A DNA stretch of 64,000 nt from DASQHL01 sp963843685 (GTDB lineage Bacteria; Chloroflexota; Dehalococcoidia; DSTF01; JACRBR01), in the NCBI GenBank assembly GCA_963843685.1, contig CAWJLO010000027.1, positions 1 through 64,000 of the forward strand. The letters are read 5' to 3'. Position numbers and translations under genes: made by a program. Each line of letters starts with the position of its first letter. Within the stretch, counting starts at the first letter, position 1. Positions 40,774 through 48,767 of this stretch are shown one piece after another. The notes beneath the pieces were generated by a model that worked only from the letters and a program-made list of their open reading frames with translations, was not told the DNA's origin and made no database searches.

Positions 40774-42858
40774 TCAGTGCGCGAATCGGACTTCGGGCAG
40801 GACGCGGGCGACGGTGCTCGGCAGCCACCACGCCTTTCGGCCGACGATGTGCAGTACGGCAGGCACGAGGACGAGGCGGACGAGGAAGGCATCGAGCAGG
40901 ACGGCGGTGCCGAGGATCAACCCCATCTCCTTCATGGGCAGCGTGCCGGCGATGGCGAAGGTGAAGAAGACGGCGACCATGACGCCGGCGGCGGCGACGA
41001 TGGGCCGGCCGGTGTGGGCGAGCGCGCCCTCGACGGCGTCGTTGGGGTCGTTGGAGCGCTCGAAGTGCTCGCGCGCGGAGGCGAGGAGGAAAACGGTGTA
41101 GTCCATCGAGATCGCAAACACGAGCGCGAAGAAGAAGAGCGGAGCCCACGACGTGAGGTAGCCCTGGCTCTCGAAGCCCATGGGGCCGGCGGCCCAGCCG
41201 TGCTGAAAGGCCAGGGCGCCGACGCCGAATGCGGCGCCGACGGAGAGCAGGTTGAAGACGACGCCGGCGACGGCGATGAAGACGGCGCGCAGGGCGAAGA
41301 GCAGCAGCACGAACCCGAGCAGCAGGACGGCGCCGATGACGACGGGCGCGCGCGAACGGAGCGTGTGGTCGAGGTCGTAGTTCTCGGCGACGGGGCCGCC
41401 CACGAGCACGCCGGACGGGAGCGTCTGGCGCAGCGTCGCGACGAGCGCGGTCGAGGCGGAGCTGGAAGGGTCGCTGGTGGCGATGGCAGTGATCAGCGTC
41501 GATCCGTCGGCGCCGGTCTGCGGCGGGAAGACGGCGGCGACGCCAGCGGTGCCGGCGATGGTCTTCGAGACGGCGGCGGCGTCGGCGGCGGGCGGGACGA
41601 CGACCTGGAGCGGGCCGGGGCCGCCGGGGCCGAACGACGAGGCGAGCAGGTCGTAGCCGACGCGTGCGGACTCGTGCTTCGGCAGGACGCTGATGCTCGG
41701 CATGCCGGTCTTGAGGTTGAGTAGAGGCGATGCGAGCAGCAGCAGCACGGCAGTGGACGCGACCGCGAAGATGACGGCGCGCTTCTCGATGCGCTGCGCG
41801 AGGCGGGCGAACCAGGGGCTGCGGTGCTCGCCGACGGAGTGCCATGGCAGGGCGAAGCGGTTGACGCCGTGGCCGAGGATGGCGGGGAGGAGCGTGAGCG
41901 CGGCGAGCAGGACGAAGCTGACGGACAGCATCATGCCGACGGCGATCGACCGGAAGGCGGGGATGGGGACGAGGATGACGGCGGAGAGGCTGATGAGCAC
42001 GGTGAGGCCGCTGAAGAGGACGGCCTTGCCGGCGGTGTCCATGGTGACGCCGACAGCGGTGTTGGGGTCATCCGGGGTGGCGTGCAACGCGGCGCGATAG
42101 CGCGTGACGATGAAGAGCGCGTAATCGATGCCGAGGGCGAGCGCGAACATCATCGCGAAATTGAGTGTCCAGATGGAGAGATCGGTGACGCGCGTGACGC
42201 CGTAGAGGATGCCCATCGAGACGATGAGGCCGGCGCCGGTGAGGACGAGGGGCAGGCCGGCGGCGGCGAGCGTCCCGAAGGCGAGCACGAGGATGACGGC
42301 CGTGATCGGCCAGGTGATGAGCTCGGCCTTCATCATGCCGTCGCGGTTGACGGCGTTGAAGTCGGCCCAGAACGCGGGCGAACCGGTGAGGGCGACGGTG
42401 AAGCTGGCGTCGGTGAGGCCGTTGATCGACGAGGAGACGCGCTCGGCGGCGCGGACGGACTCTGTTGGGTCGACGAGCGAGCCGGCCTGGACCATCACGG
42501 AGTGGCCGTCAGGGCTCGGCTGCGGCGGGGCGGCGGGGGAGAGCGCGGGCTCAGCGGCGAACGTGCTGGTGGCGGCGTCGACCTTCGCCTGGAATCGCGG
42601 GTCGGCGACGGTGAGAGTGTCGCTGTGGATGACGGCGACGGCGGACTGGGACGAGAAGCCGCCGAACTGTTGCTCGATGACGTGTCGTGCGGCGAGGGAG
42701 TCGCTGCCGTTGACCTCCCACATGGCGCCGGAGAGGGCGTGTTCGAGGCGCGGGGCGAAGACGCCGAGGGCGACGGCGATGATGAGCCAGCTCGCGATGA
42801 CGGCGAGGCGGTTGCGGTGCATGGCTCGGCCGAGGATGGCCAGGGGTGCGGATCCCAT
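40774..42858 (-). CDS. MMPL-family RND transporter
   Basis: A 694-residue protein with two six-TM bundles. Each is preceded by a TM and an extracytoplasmic loop, the MMPL/HAE2 arrangement. The first bundle contains LNFAMMFALALGIDYALFIV and ISLSAVILVPIPAFRSIAVG. The second has VFAISMDYTVFLLASAREHF and FAIAGTLPMKEMGLILGTAV. The GxDY Asp-Tyr pairs expected for proton relay are present in both (GIDYALF, SMDYTVF). Such exporters move lipids or hydrophobic drugs. It is transcribed after a small ArsR repressor gene (42930-43265) with matching palindromes in both leaders, and is probably under its control. DUF2892 follows. Confidence 0.92.
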   Translation of the reverse strand: MGSAPLAILGRAMHRNRLAVIASWLIIAVALGVFAPRLEHALSGAMWEVNGSDSLAARHVIEQQFGGFSSQSAVAVIHSDTLTVADPRFQAKVDAATSTFAAEPALSPAAPPQPSPDGHSVMVQAGSLVDPTESVRAAERVSSSINGLTDASFTVALTGSPAFWADFNAVNRDGMMKAELITWPITAVILVLAFGTLAAAGLPLVLTGAGLIVSMGILYGVTRVTDLSIWTLNFAMMFALALGIDYALFIVTRYRAALHATPDDPNTAVGVTMDTAGKAVLFSGLTVLISLSAVILVPIPAFRSIAVGMMLSVSFVLLAALTLLPAILGHGVNRFALPWHSVGEHRSPWFARLAQRIEKRAVIFAVASTAVLLLLASPLLNLKTGMPSISVLPKHESARVGYDLLASSFGPGGPGPLQVVVPPAADAAAVSKTIAGTAGVAAVFPPQTGADGSTLITAIATSDPSSSASTALVATLRQTLPSGVLVGGPVAENYDLDHTLRSRAPVVIGAVLLLGFVLLLFALRAVFIAVAGVVFNLLSVGAAFGVGALAFQHGWAAGPMGFESQGYLTSWAPLFFFALVFAISMDYTVFLLASAREHFERSNDPNDAVEGALAHTGRPIVAAAGVMVAVFFTFAIAGTLPMKEMGLILGTAVLLDAFLVRLVLVPAVLHIVGRKAWWLPSTVARVLPEVRFAH

Positions 42859-42859
42859 A

Positions 42860-42878
42860 ATCGTTACTCCTCAACGAT
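42860..42878. promoter_or_regulatory. palindrome ATCGTT-N7-AACGAT before the MMPL gene, possible ArsR operator
   Basis: ATCGTT (42860-42865) and AACGAT (42873-42878) are exact complements, immediately before the MMPL start at 42858. The word TCAACGATA recurs at 43286-43294 in front of the ArsR gene, which makes this regulator the likely binder. Confidence 0.55.
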
Positions 42879-42929
42879 ACAGCGATGGACAGCCGACGAA
42901 CGAAGGCGAGCCCCTGGCCGCGAGTGGGG

Positions 42930-43265
42930 TCAGGCGATGGCGAAGGTCCGGGCGTCCTGCGCGGACTGCAGCTTGAGGCGATCGCAGACGACGCGGCACA
43001 GCCTGGTGATGCTGGGGTCGGCGATGCGGTAATAGGCGGCGGTACCCTCCGGCCGGCGGGCGACGATGCCGGCGGTGTGGAGGATGCGGAGGTGCTTGCT
43101 GACGTTGGCCTGGCTGCTGCCGAGGGCGTCGCAGATCTCGCCGACGTTGAGCTCGCGGCGCTCGAGGAGGAGGTTGAGGATGGAGAGGCGCGTGGCGTCG
43201 CCGAGGACGCGGAAGCGCTCGGCGACGTGCTCGACGAGGGCGGGCGGGAGGAGGTGGTCGGTCAT
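42930..43265 (-). CDS. ArsR-family transcriptional repressor
   Basis: A 111-residue winged helix. HVAERFRVLGDATRLSILNL, LNVGEICDALGSSQANVSKH and LRILHTAGIVARRPEGTAAY are the ArsR helices and wing. There is a single Cys (EICDALG) where arsenic sensors have two, so it probably senses something other than As(III), or uses the C-terminal Cys (RLCRVVCDRLK). ATG 43265 is chosen. It is the first gene of a likely arsR-MMPL-DUF2892 operon (71-bp gap to the exporter). The word TCAACGATA at 43286-43294, just upstream, is shared with the MMPL leader. Confidence 0.85.
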   Translation of the reverse strand: MTDHLLPPALVEHVAERFRVLGDATRLSILNLLLERRELNVGEICDALGSSQANVSKHLRILHTAGIVARRPEGTAAYYRIADPSITRLCRVVCDRLKLQSAQDARTFAIA

Positions 43266-43338
43266 GACGGGCACTGTATAACTGTTCAACGATAAAGTCA
43301 AGGAGAAGCGGGCAGCGGGAGGCGGGACGATCCGGTGT

Positions 43339-44079
43339 TCAGGAGGGGCGCGAGGCGCGGCGGCGTTGCTGGTACGCGCGGACCTTTGCGCGGTTGCCGC
43401 AGATGGACATGGAGCACCAGGTGGCGGTGGCGTTCCGCGAGGCGTCGTAGAACACGTACTGACAGCGGTCGGCGGGGCAGGCCTTGAGGCGGGCGAAGGT
43501 GCCGTCGCGCGTGGCGTCGTAGACGGTGGCGAGGAGCGCGCCGACGAAGGCGTCGGCGCCGCCGCGCGCGGGGGCCAGCGCTGGTGTGCCGTGCTCCGAG
43601 AACGCGATACGGAAGGGGGAACCGGCCGCGAACGCATCGAGTGCCTCACGGGTGCCCGGCGGCGGCGGGTGACCGGCGTTCGCGAGGGCGAGATCGAGCA
43701 AGATGGCGTGGAGCTTGAGGATGCGGGCGTCGTCGCGCGGGCTCAGCTGATCGCGGGGGCGCAGGAAGCCGTGCGCGGCGAGCCAGGCGCGGCGGGCGGC
43801 TGGAGTGCCGAGATGAGGGGGCGGGGGAGCGCCAGGGGCGCGGGGCGGAAGCCGCTTGCCGCGCAGGATGGCGCTGACGAGCGCGCGGCTGACGCCGTAG
43901 CGGGCGGCGAGCGTCGATTGCGACGCGCCGCGGTCGCCCTCATCGCGGATGGCCCGGGCGATGCGGAGGTCATCGGGCGTGGGAGCGACGGTGGGCGTGT
44001 TGAGGAAGTCCTGGAGCAGGCGGAGGGGGCCGGGGGCAGGGCGTTCTTCGTTGTCGCCGGCTGGACTCATCGCGTGCAT
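43339..44079 (-). CDS. CGNR zinc-finger regulator with an HTH insertion (ABATE-like)
   Basis: A 246-residue protein. The C-terminus is a clear CGNR zinc finger: LKACPADRCQYVFYDASRNA then TWCSMSICGNRAKVRAYQQR, with the four Cys ligands. Upstream are pieces of the ABATE stress-response domain (LRLLQDFLNT and LSPRDDARILKLHAIL). Between them lies an extra segment, TLAARYGVSRALVSAILRGK, a convincing helix-turn-helix not normally present. ATG 44079 is chosen; the frame is open upstream but unconserved. It faces the SMP-30 gene across a 123-bp divergent region and may regulate it. Confidence 0.82.
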   Translation of the reverse strand: MHAMSPAGDNEERPAPGPLRLLQDFLNTPTVAPTPDDLRIARAIRDEGDRGASQSTLAARYGVSRALVSAILRGKRLPPRAPGAPPPPHLGTPAARRAWLAAHGFLRPRDQLSPRDDARILKLHAILLDLALANAGHPPPPGTREALDAFAAGSPFRIAFSEHGTPALAPARGGADAFVGALLATVYDATRDGTFARLKACPADRCQYVFYDASRNATATWCSMSICGNRAKVRAYQQRRRASRPS

Positions 44080-44121
44080 GGTATCTCTGGCTCCGGGTTC
44101 AGTGCAACACCGTTGTAACTC

Positions 44122-44150
44122 TTGACCGGTTAGCAATGGTGATGTAGGAT
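44122..44150 (+). promoter_or_regulatory. probable promoter of the SMP-30 gene
   Basis: TTGACC (44122-44127), a 17-bp spacer and TAGGAT (44145-44150) in the divergent gap between the CGNR regulator and the lactonase. Confidence 0.5.
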
Positions 44151-44202
44151 CGGCGGCGATCGACCGGGCGAACGACAGCCCGAAGGCGCCGAGAGGGGCG
44201 GC

Positions 44203-45051
44203 ATGACGACGAACGAGGTGCGCACGCTTGTCGAGGGGATCGCGCTGGGCGAGTCGCCGCGATGGCATGACGGGCGGCTGTGGTTCTGCGATTGGGTGGC
44301 GGGCGAGATCGTCGTGGTGGAGGCGGACGGAGGGCGCGAGGTCGTCGCGCGGATGCCGACGTTCCCGATCTCGATCGACTGGCTGCCGGATGGACGAATG
44401 CTGGTCGTCAACGCACGCACGCTGTTTCGGCGGGAGGGCGACGGGACGCTGGTGACGCACGCGGATCTTTCGGAGATCTCCGACCGGCCGTGGAATGAGA
44501 TCGTCGTCGACGGGCGAGGGAGCGCGTACGTCAACGGGATCGGGTTCGACATGATGGCGGGGGAGGAGGCGGCGCCCGGCGTGATCGCGCTGGTGACGGC
44601 GGATGGTGCGGCGCGGCAGGTTGCGGATGACCTGGCGTTTCCGAACGGGATGGCGGTGACGGCCGACAACGCGACGCTGATCGTCGCCGAGTCGTACGGG
44701 CGGCGGCTGACGGCGTTTTCGATCGGGCCGGATGGCGGGCTGTCGAATCGGCGTGTGTGGGCGGAACTGGGCGACGGCGTGCCTGACGGGATCTGTATCG
44801 ACGCGGAGGGCGCGGTGTGGTACGCGGACGTGCCGAACCGGTGCTGCGTGCGGGTGCGCGAGGGCGGCGAGGCGTTGCAGCGCGTAGAGCTGGACCGTGG
44901 CTGCTTTTCGTGCACGCTCGGCGGGGAGACTCGGCGCACGCTGTTCATCGTGGCCGCGGAATGGGGCGGACCGGCGAGCATCGGGGACGGCGAGCGGACT
45001 GGGCGCGTGGTGAGCGTCGATGTGGGTGCGCCGGGCGCGGGATGGCCATAG
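44203..45051 (+). CDS. SMP-30/gluconolactonase-family lactonase
   Basis: A 282-residue six-bladed propeller. VEGIALGESPRWHDGRLWFC has the catalytic Glu and ESPRW motif. The GRGSAYVNGIGFD segment gives the metal-ligand Asn, LAFPNGMAVTADNATLIVAE the second Asn, and DGVPDGICIDAEGAVWYAD the Asp. All usual SMP-30 divalent-metal ligands are visible. It is cytosolic, hydrolysing sugar or other lactones; the exact substrate is unknown. It is followed 95 bp later by the BNR gene on the same strand. Confidence 0.9.
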   Translation: MTTNEVRTLVEGIALGESPRWHDGRLWFCDWVAGEIVVVEADGGREVVARMPTFPISIDWLPDGRMLVVNARTLFRREGDGTLVTHADLSEISDRPWNEIVVDGRGSAYVNGIGFDMMAGEEAAPGVIALVTADGAARQVADDLAFPNGMAVTADNATLIVAESYGRRLTAFSIGPDGGLSNRRVWAELGDGVPDGICIDAEGAVWYADVPNRCCVRVREGGEALQRVELDRGCFSCTLGGETRRTLFIVAAEWGGPASIGDGERTGRVVSVDVGAPGAGWP

Positions 45052-45145
45052 GCGGAGCGCCGGGCGCGGGGTAGAATAGCGATCCGCCGGCGGCGGGATA
45101 GTGGTGCCGGCGGGCGTTTCATCGAGACGAAGAAGGAGCTACGAG

Positions 45146-46261
45146 ATGAGCAGCGTGCGGGTGCTGGTAGGGACGCGCAAGGGCGCGTTCGTGCTGACGT
45201 CGGACGGGAAGCGGGAGAAGTGGGAGGTCAACGGGCCGCTCTTCGCGGGGTGGGAGATCTACCACGTGAAGGGATCGCCGGTGAACCCGGACCGGCTGTA
45301 CGCGTCGCAGTCTTCCGGATGGTTCGGGCAGATCATCCAGCGGTCGGAGGACGGCGGGAAGACGTGGGCGCCGGTGGGCAAGGACTTCATCTACGACGGC
45401 GTGCCGGGGACGCACCAGTGGTACGACGGGACGCCGCACCCGTGGGAGTTCGCGCGCGTGTGGCACATCGAGCCTTCGGCGACTGACGCGGAGACGGTGT
45501 ACGCGGGCGTCGAGGACGCGGCGCTGTTCAAGTCGACGGACGGCGGCGGGACGTGGAAGGAGCTTTCGGGGCTGCGGGAGCACACGACCGGGCCGAACTG
45601 GCAGCCGGGCGCGGGCGGGATGTGCCTGCACACGATCATCCTCGACCCAAAGAACAAGGGCCGCATCATCACCGCGATCTCGTCGGCGGGGTCGTTCCGC
45701 AGCGACGACGAAGGGAAGACGTGGCGGCCGATCAACAAGGGGCTGTACTCGGACGGCCTTCCCGATCCGAGGGCAGAGGTGGGGCACTGCGTGCACCACG
45801 TGGCGATGCACCCGTCGCGGCCGGACGTGCTGTTCATGCAGAAGCACTGGGACGTGATGCGGAGCGACGACGGCGGCGAGTCGTGGCGCGAGGTGAGCGG
45901 CAACCTGCCGACGGACTTCGGGTTCGTCATCGACGTGAACGCGAACGACCCGGAGACGATCTACGTGGTGCCGATCAAGAGCGACTCCGAGCACTTCCCG
46001 CTGGACGGGAAGCTGCAGGTGTTCCGCAGCAAGACGGGCGGCAACGAGTGGGAGGCGCTCACCAAGGGGCTGCCGCAGAGCGACTGCTACGTGAACGTGC
46101 TGCGGGACGCGATGGCGGTCGATTCGATGGACAAGTGCGGGGTGTACTTCGGGACGACGGGCGGGCAGGTGTACGGGTCGGCGGACGGAGGCGACTCGTG
46201 GGCGCCGATCGTGCGGGACCTGCCGGCGGTGCTGTCGGTCGAGGTGCAGACGCTGCCGTGA
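45146..46261 (+). CDS. BNR/Asp-box repeat (exo-alpha-sialidase-like) beta-propeller protein
   Basis: A 371-residue propeller. ATG 45146 has AAGGAG at 45133-45138. Asp-box motifs (S-x-D-x-G-x-x-W) recur at QRSEDGGKTWAPVG, KSTDGGGTWKELSG, RSDDEGKTWRPINK, RSDDGGESWREVSG and SADGGDSWAPIV. There is no signal peptide, so it is probably cytosolic. The glycosidase residues of true sialidases cannot be identified, so the enzymatic label is not secure. The stop overlaps the GTG of a MoaD/ThiS-like gene by three bases, a pairing that suggests joint function. Confidence 0.87.
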   Translation: MSSVRVLVGTRKGAFVLTSDGKREKWEVNGPLFAGWEIYHVKGSPVNPDRLYASQSSGWFGQIIQRSEDGGKTWAPVGKDFIYDGVPGTHQWYDGTPHPWEFARVWHIEPSATDAETVYAGVEDAALFKSTDGGGTWKELSGLREHTTGPNWQPGAGGMCLHTIILDPKNKGRIITAISSAGSFRSDDEGKTWRPINKGLYSDGLPDPRAEVGHCVHHVAMHPSRPDVLFMQKHWDVMRSDDGGESWREVSGNLPTDFGFVIDVNANDPETIYVVPIKSDSEHFPLDGKLQVFRSKTGGNEWEALTKGLPQSDCYVNVLRDAMAVDSMDKCGVYFGTTGGQVYGSADGGDSWAPIVRDLPAVLSVEVQTLP

Positions 46262-46560
46262 TCCGGGTGACGCTGCCGAAGCACCTGCGGACGCTGGCGG
46301 AGGTCGACGGCGAGGTCGGCGTGGAAGTCGCGGGGGCGGTGACGCAGGCGTCGGTACTGGACGCGCTGGAGGCGCGGTACCCCGTGCTGCGGGGGACGAT
46401 CCGCGACGTGGTGACCAAGAAGCGGCGGCCGTTCGTGCGGTTCTTTGCGTGCGAGGAGGACCTTTCGCACGAGCCGGCGGACGCGCCGTTGCCGGAGGCG
46501 GTGGTGCGTGGGTCGGAGCCGTTCATGGTGGTGGGGGCGATGGCGGGAGGCTGCGCGTAG
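46258..46560 (+). CDS. MoaD/ThiS-like ubiquitin-fold protein
   Basis: A 100-residue beta-grasp protein from GTG 46258, overlapping the previous stop (GTGA). VIRVTLPKHLRTLAEVDGEV begins the fold, ASVLDALEARYPVLRGTIRD is the helix, and GSEPFMVVGAMAGGCA is the tail. The family's functional C-terminus is a free Gly-Gly; here GG is followed by Cys-Ala, so either trimming is needed or the protein is not activated in the usual way. MoaD/ThiS proteins carry sulfur for cofactor synthesis. It is fused by operon structure to the BNR gene. Confidence 0.82.
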   Translation: MIRVTLPKHLRTLAEVDGEVGVEVAGAVTQASVLDALEARYPVLRGTIRDVVTKKRRPFVRFFACEEDLSHEPADAPLPEAVVRGSEPFMVVGAMAGGCA

Positions 46561-46639
46561 GTTAGAGGTGATAGGTTATAGGGGGATAGATGTGCCGGGC
46601 GGCGATCGTGCCGGGTTTAGCACAGGGGCGAAGATGAGG

Positions 46640-46665
46640 AGGGGCGGCCACGCGGGGCCGCCCCT
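46640..46665. terminator. hairpin terminator after the MoaD-like gene
   Basis: AGGGGCGGCC (46640-46649) pairs with GGCCGCCCCT (46656-46665) across ACGCGG. The stem is nearly the same as at 52920-52945, and its core is shared with 35851-35879. Confidence 0.7.
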
Positions 46666-46717
46666 ACGTCGTGCAGTGGTTTGTGTGAGGGGTGGGGGAG
46701 CGGGAGAATCGGTGCAC

Positions 46718-47569
46718 ATGATGCGAGATACGTCACGGCGGTGGGCGATGGTGGTGGCGCTGCTGGTCGCTGCGGCGATCGGTGCGGCGTGCAGCAGTTC
46801 GGCTGAGGCGCCGGACATCGGCACGCCGGCGAGCGGGACGCCGGCGGTTTCGGGCGGGATCACGGTGTTCGCGGCGTCGTCGCTGACGGAGGCGTTCGAG
46901 AAGATCGCGGGCGGGTTCGAGGCGGCGAATCCGCGGGCGTCTGTGACATTCAGTTTCGGGGGGAGTCCGACGCTGGTGACGCAGCTGGACCAGGGGGCGC
47001 CGGCGGACGTTCTGGCGACGGCGGACGAGCCGAACATGCAGAACGCGGTCGAGAAGGGGCTGATCTCCGGCGAGCCCTCGACGTTCGCGCGAAACAAGCT
47101 GACGATCATCGTGCCGAAGTCGAATCCGGGCGGGATCACGTCGCCGAAGGACCTGGCGAAGTCCGGGCTGAAGCTGGTGCTGGCGCAGGCGAGCGTGCCG
47201 GTCGGGAACTACGCGCGGCAGGCGCTGGAGAAGTTCGACGCGGATCCGTCGTACGGGCCGGACTTCAGCGGGAAGGCGCTGAAGAACCTCGTGTCAGAAG
47301 AGGCGAACGTGAAGGCCGTGGTGGCGAAGGTGCAGCTGGGCGAGGCGGACGCGGGGATCGTGTACGTGACGGACGTGACAGCGGAGGTTTCGGGCGACAT
47401 CACGCAGATCGCGATCCCGGACCAGTACAACGTCATCGGAAGCTACCCGATCGCGGTGGCGAAGGACGCGTCGAACAAGGATGTGGCGCGGGCGTTCATC
47501 GAGTACGTGCTGTCGGATGCGGGGCAGGCGGTGCTGGCGGAGTACGGGTTTGCGCCGCCGGGCGAGTAG
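46718..47569 (+). CDS. modA: molybdate ABC transporter substrate-binding lipoprotein
   Basis: A 283-residue lipoprotein. The signal peptide ends with the lipobox GAAC (VVALLVAAAIGAACSSSA). The ModA signatures are ITVFAASSLTEAFEKIAGGF, TFSFGGSPTLVTQLDQGAPA (oxyanion-binding Ser) and DVLATADEPNMQNAVEKGLI. AQASVPVGNYARQALEKF is at the second ligand loop, and QIAIPDQYNVIGSYPIAVAK near the end. It binds molybdate or tungstate outside the membrane. No modB or modC follows; the next gene is convergent. ATG 46718 is chosen; a GTG at 46712 lies nearer the GGGAG site. Confidence 0.92.
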   Translation: MMRDTSRRWAMVVALLVAAAIGAACSSSAEAPDIGTPASGTPAVSGGITVFAASSLTEAFEKIAGGFEAANPRASVTFSFGGSPTLVTQLDQGAPADVLATADEPNMQNAVEKGLISGEPSTFARNKLTIIVPKSNPGGITSPKDLAKSGLKLVLAQASVPVGNYARQALEKFDADPSYGPDFSGKALKNLVSEEANVKAVVAKVQLGEADAGIVYVTDVTAEVSGDITQIAIPDQYNVIGSYPIAVAKDASNKDVARAFIEYVLSDAGQAVLAEYGFAPPGE

Positions 47570-47577
47570 CGCGCGAC

Positions 47578-47591
47578 GTCTCGGCCGAGAC
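47578..47591. repeat. 14-bp perfect palindrome between convergent modA and patatin genes
   Basis: GTCTCGGCCGAGAC, nine bases past the modA stop, followed by CCTTCGCTTCGTCAGGGTGAC. Position fits a terminator, though without a T-run. Confidence 0.5.
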
Positions 47592-47656
47592 CCTTCGCTT
47601 CGTCAGGGTGACAACGCGGGGCGATCGAAATAGCGGCGTACGCCCCCGGCTGTCGA

Positions 47657-48542
47657 TCAGACGAGGCCGGGGTCGACGACGAGGCGGGGCGTTGCAGCGG
47701 GCTGCATCGATTGGACGGGGAGGGGCTGGCCGGCGAGGGCGGCGCGAATCAGCGGGAGGGCTTCCTCCGCGGCCTCGGCTCCAGCCTCCAGGCAGCGCGT
47801 CATGTGGAACGGCGAGTTGCCACGGAAGCGCTGGACGTTCGGGTCTGACGACGATGTGCGCCAGTCGCACGGGCGGGAGCTCGTGGGCGACGGCGTTGAT
47901 GGTGAACGGCACGCCGGCGAACGTGCGGCCGAGCGGGAGGTCGCGCATCTTTCCGGCGACCCAGGCTGCGGGCGCGCGCAGCGGCTCAGGCAGCGTGTAG
48001 GGATCGCCGAGCTCCACGGCAACGACGACATCGGCGCCGAGATCGAGCGCGGCATCGACCGGGGCGGAGTCCCAGAAGCCGCCATCGAGCAGGCGGCGGC
48101 CCTGGTGGTGGACGGGGCGCGCGATCAGGGGGATGGCGATGCTGGCCTCGATCGCGTCGATCAGGGGGCCGGAAGCGATGGTGACGGAGCGGTGCTCGAC
48201 GATGTCGGAGGCGGTGGCGGCGAACTTGATCGGGAGCGCCTCGATGTGGTGGCCGGCGAGCGCCTCGTAGAAGCGGCGGGCGAGGCGGTTGTTGTGGCGG
48301 AGCTTGAGGCGGTGGCGGAAGAAGTTGATGACGTCGGCGGGCGGCTGGCTGCGGATGCCCTCGTCCATCTCCTGGACGCTGTGGCCGACCGCGTAGACGC
48401 CGCCGTAGAGCGAACCGATGCTTGTGCCGGCGACCATATCGACGGGGATGCCGGCGCGTTCGAGTACACCCAACACGCCGACGTGCGCCGCGCCCTTGGT
48501 GCCACCGGCACCGAGCGCCAGACCGAGCTTGAGCTGCCTCAT
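47657..48542 (-). CDS. patatin-like phospholipase, reading frame broken near 47843
   Basis: The N-terminal frame (ATG 48542) is a good RssA/YjjU-type patatin. LALGAGGTKGAAHVG is the oxyanion loop, MVAGTSIGSLYGG holds the nucleophile Ser, and HHQGRRLLDGGFWDSAPVDA the Asp of the Ser-Asp dyad. After RLAHIVVRPE the frame loses coding character. The sequence continues in another frame as NVQRFRGNSPFHMTRCLEAG to the TGA at 47657. A one-base change restores about 294 residues. The active-site residues are all before the break. Esterase/lipase activity on membrane lipids is the family role. Confidence 0.78.
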
Positions 48543-48767
48543 TGACCCTGCCCCCCTGACCGCGGGGTATCGTGCCGACCAGTATCGTGCAGCGATTGTC
48601 TGCGCCGCGTCTCAGCCCGTCAATCCGTATGTCACAGGGCTGTCAAGAAACGCGCCAACACATGGCGCGTACGTTCGACAGGCTGGAGGTCGCGCGGCGG
48701 GCCGACGGGGTGTTGCGCCGCCGCTGGTGCATTATGACATTTATGCGCGGCGTCCGCTGACCGGCGA

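Noticed and set aside
46445..46717. Upstream extension of ModA
   Set aside because: Shadow of the MoaD-like gene; it would place the signal peptide internally.
47496..47656. ORF extension of the patatin gene into modA
   Set aside because: After the frame break the extension is Arg/Pro-rich and antisense to modA; the real 3' end is in the other frame at 47657.
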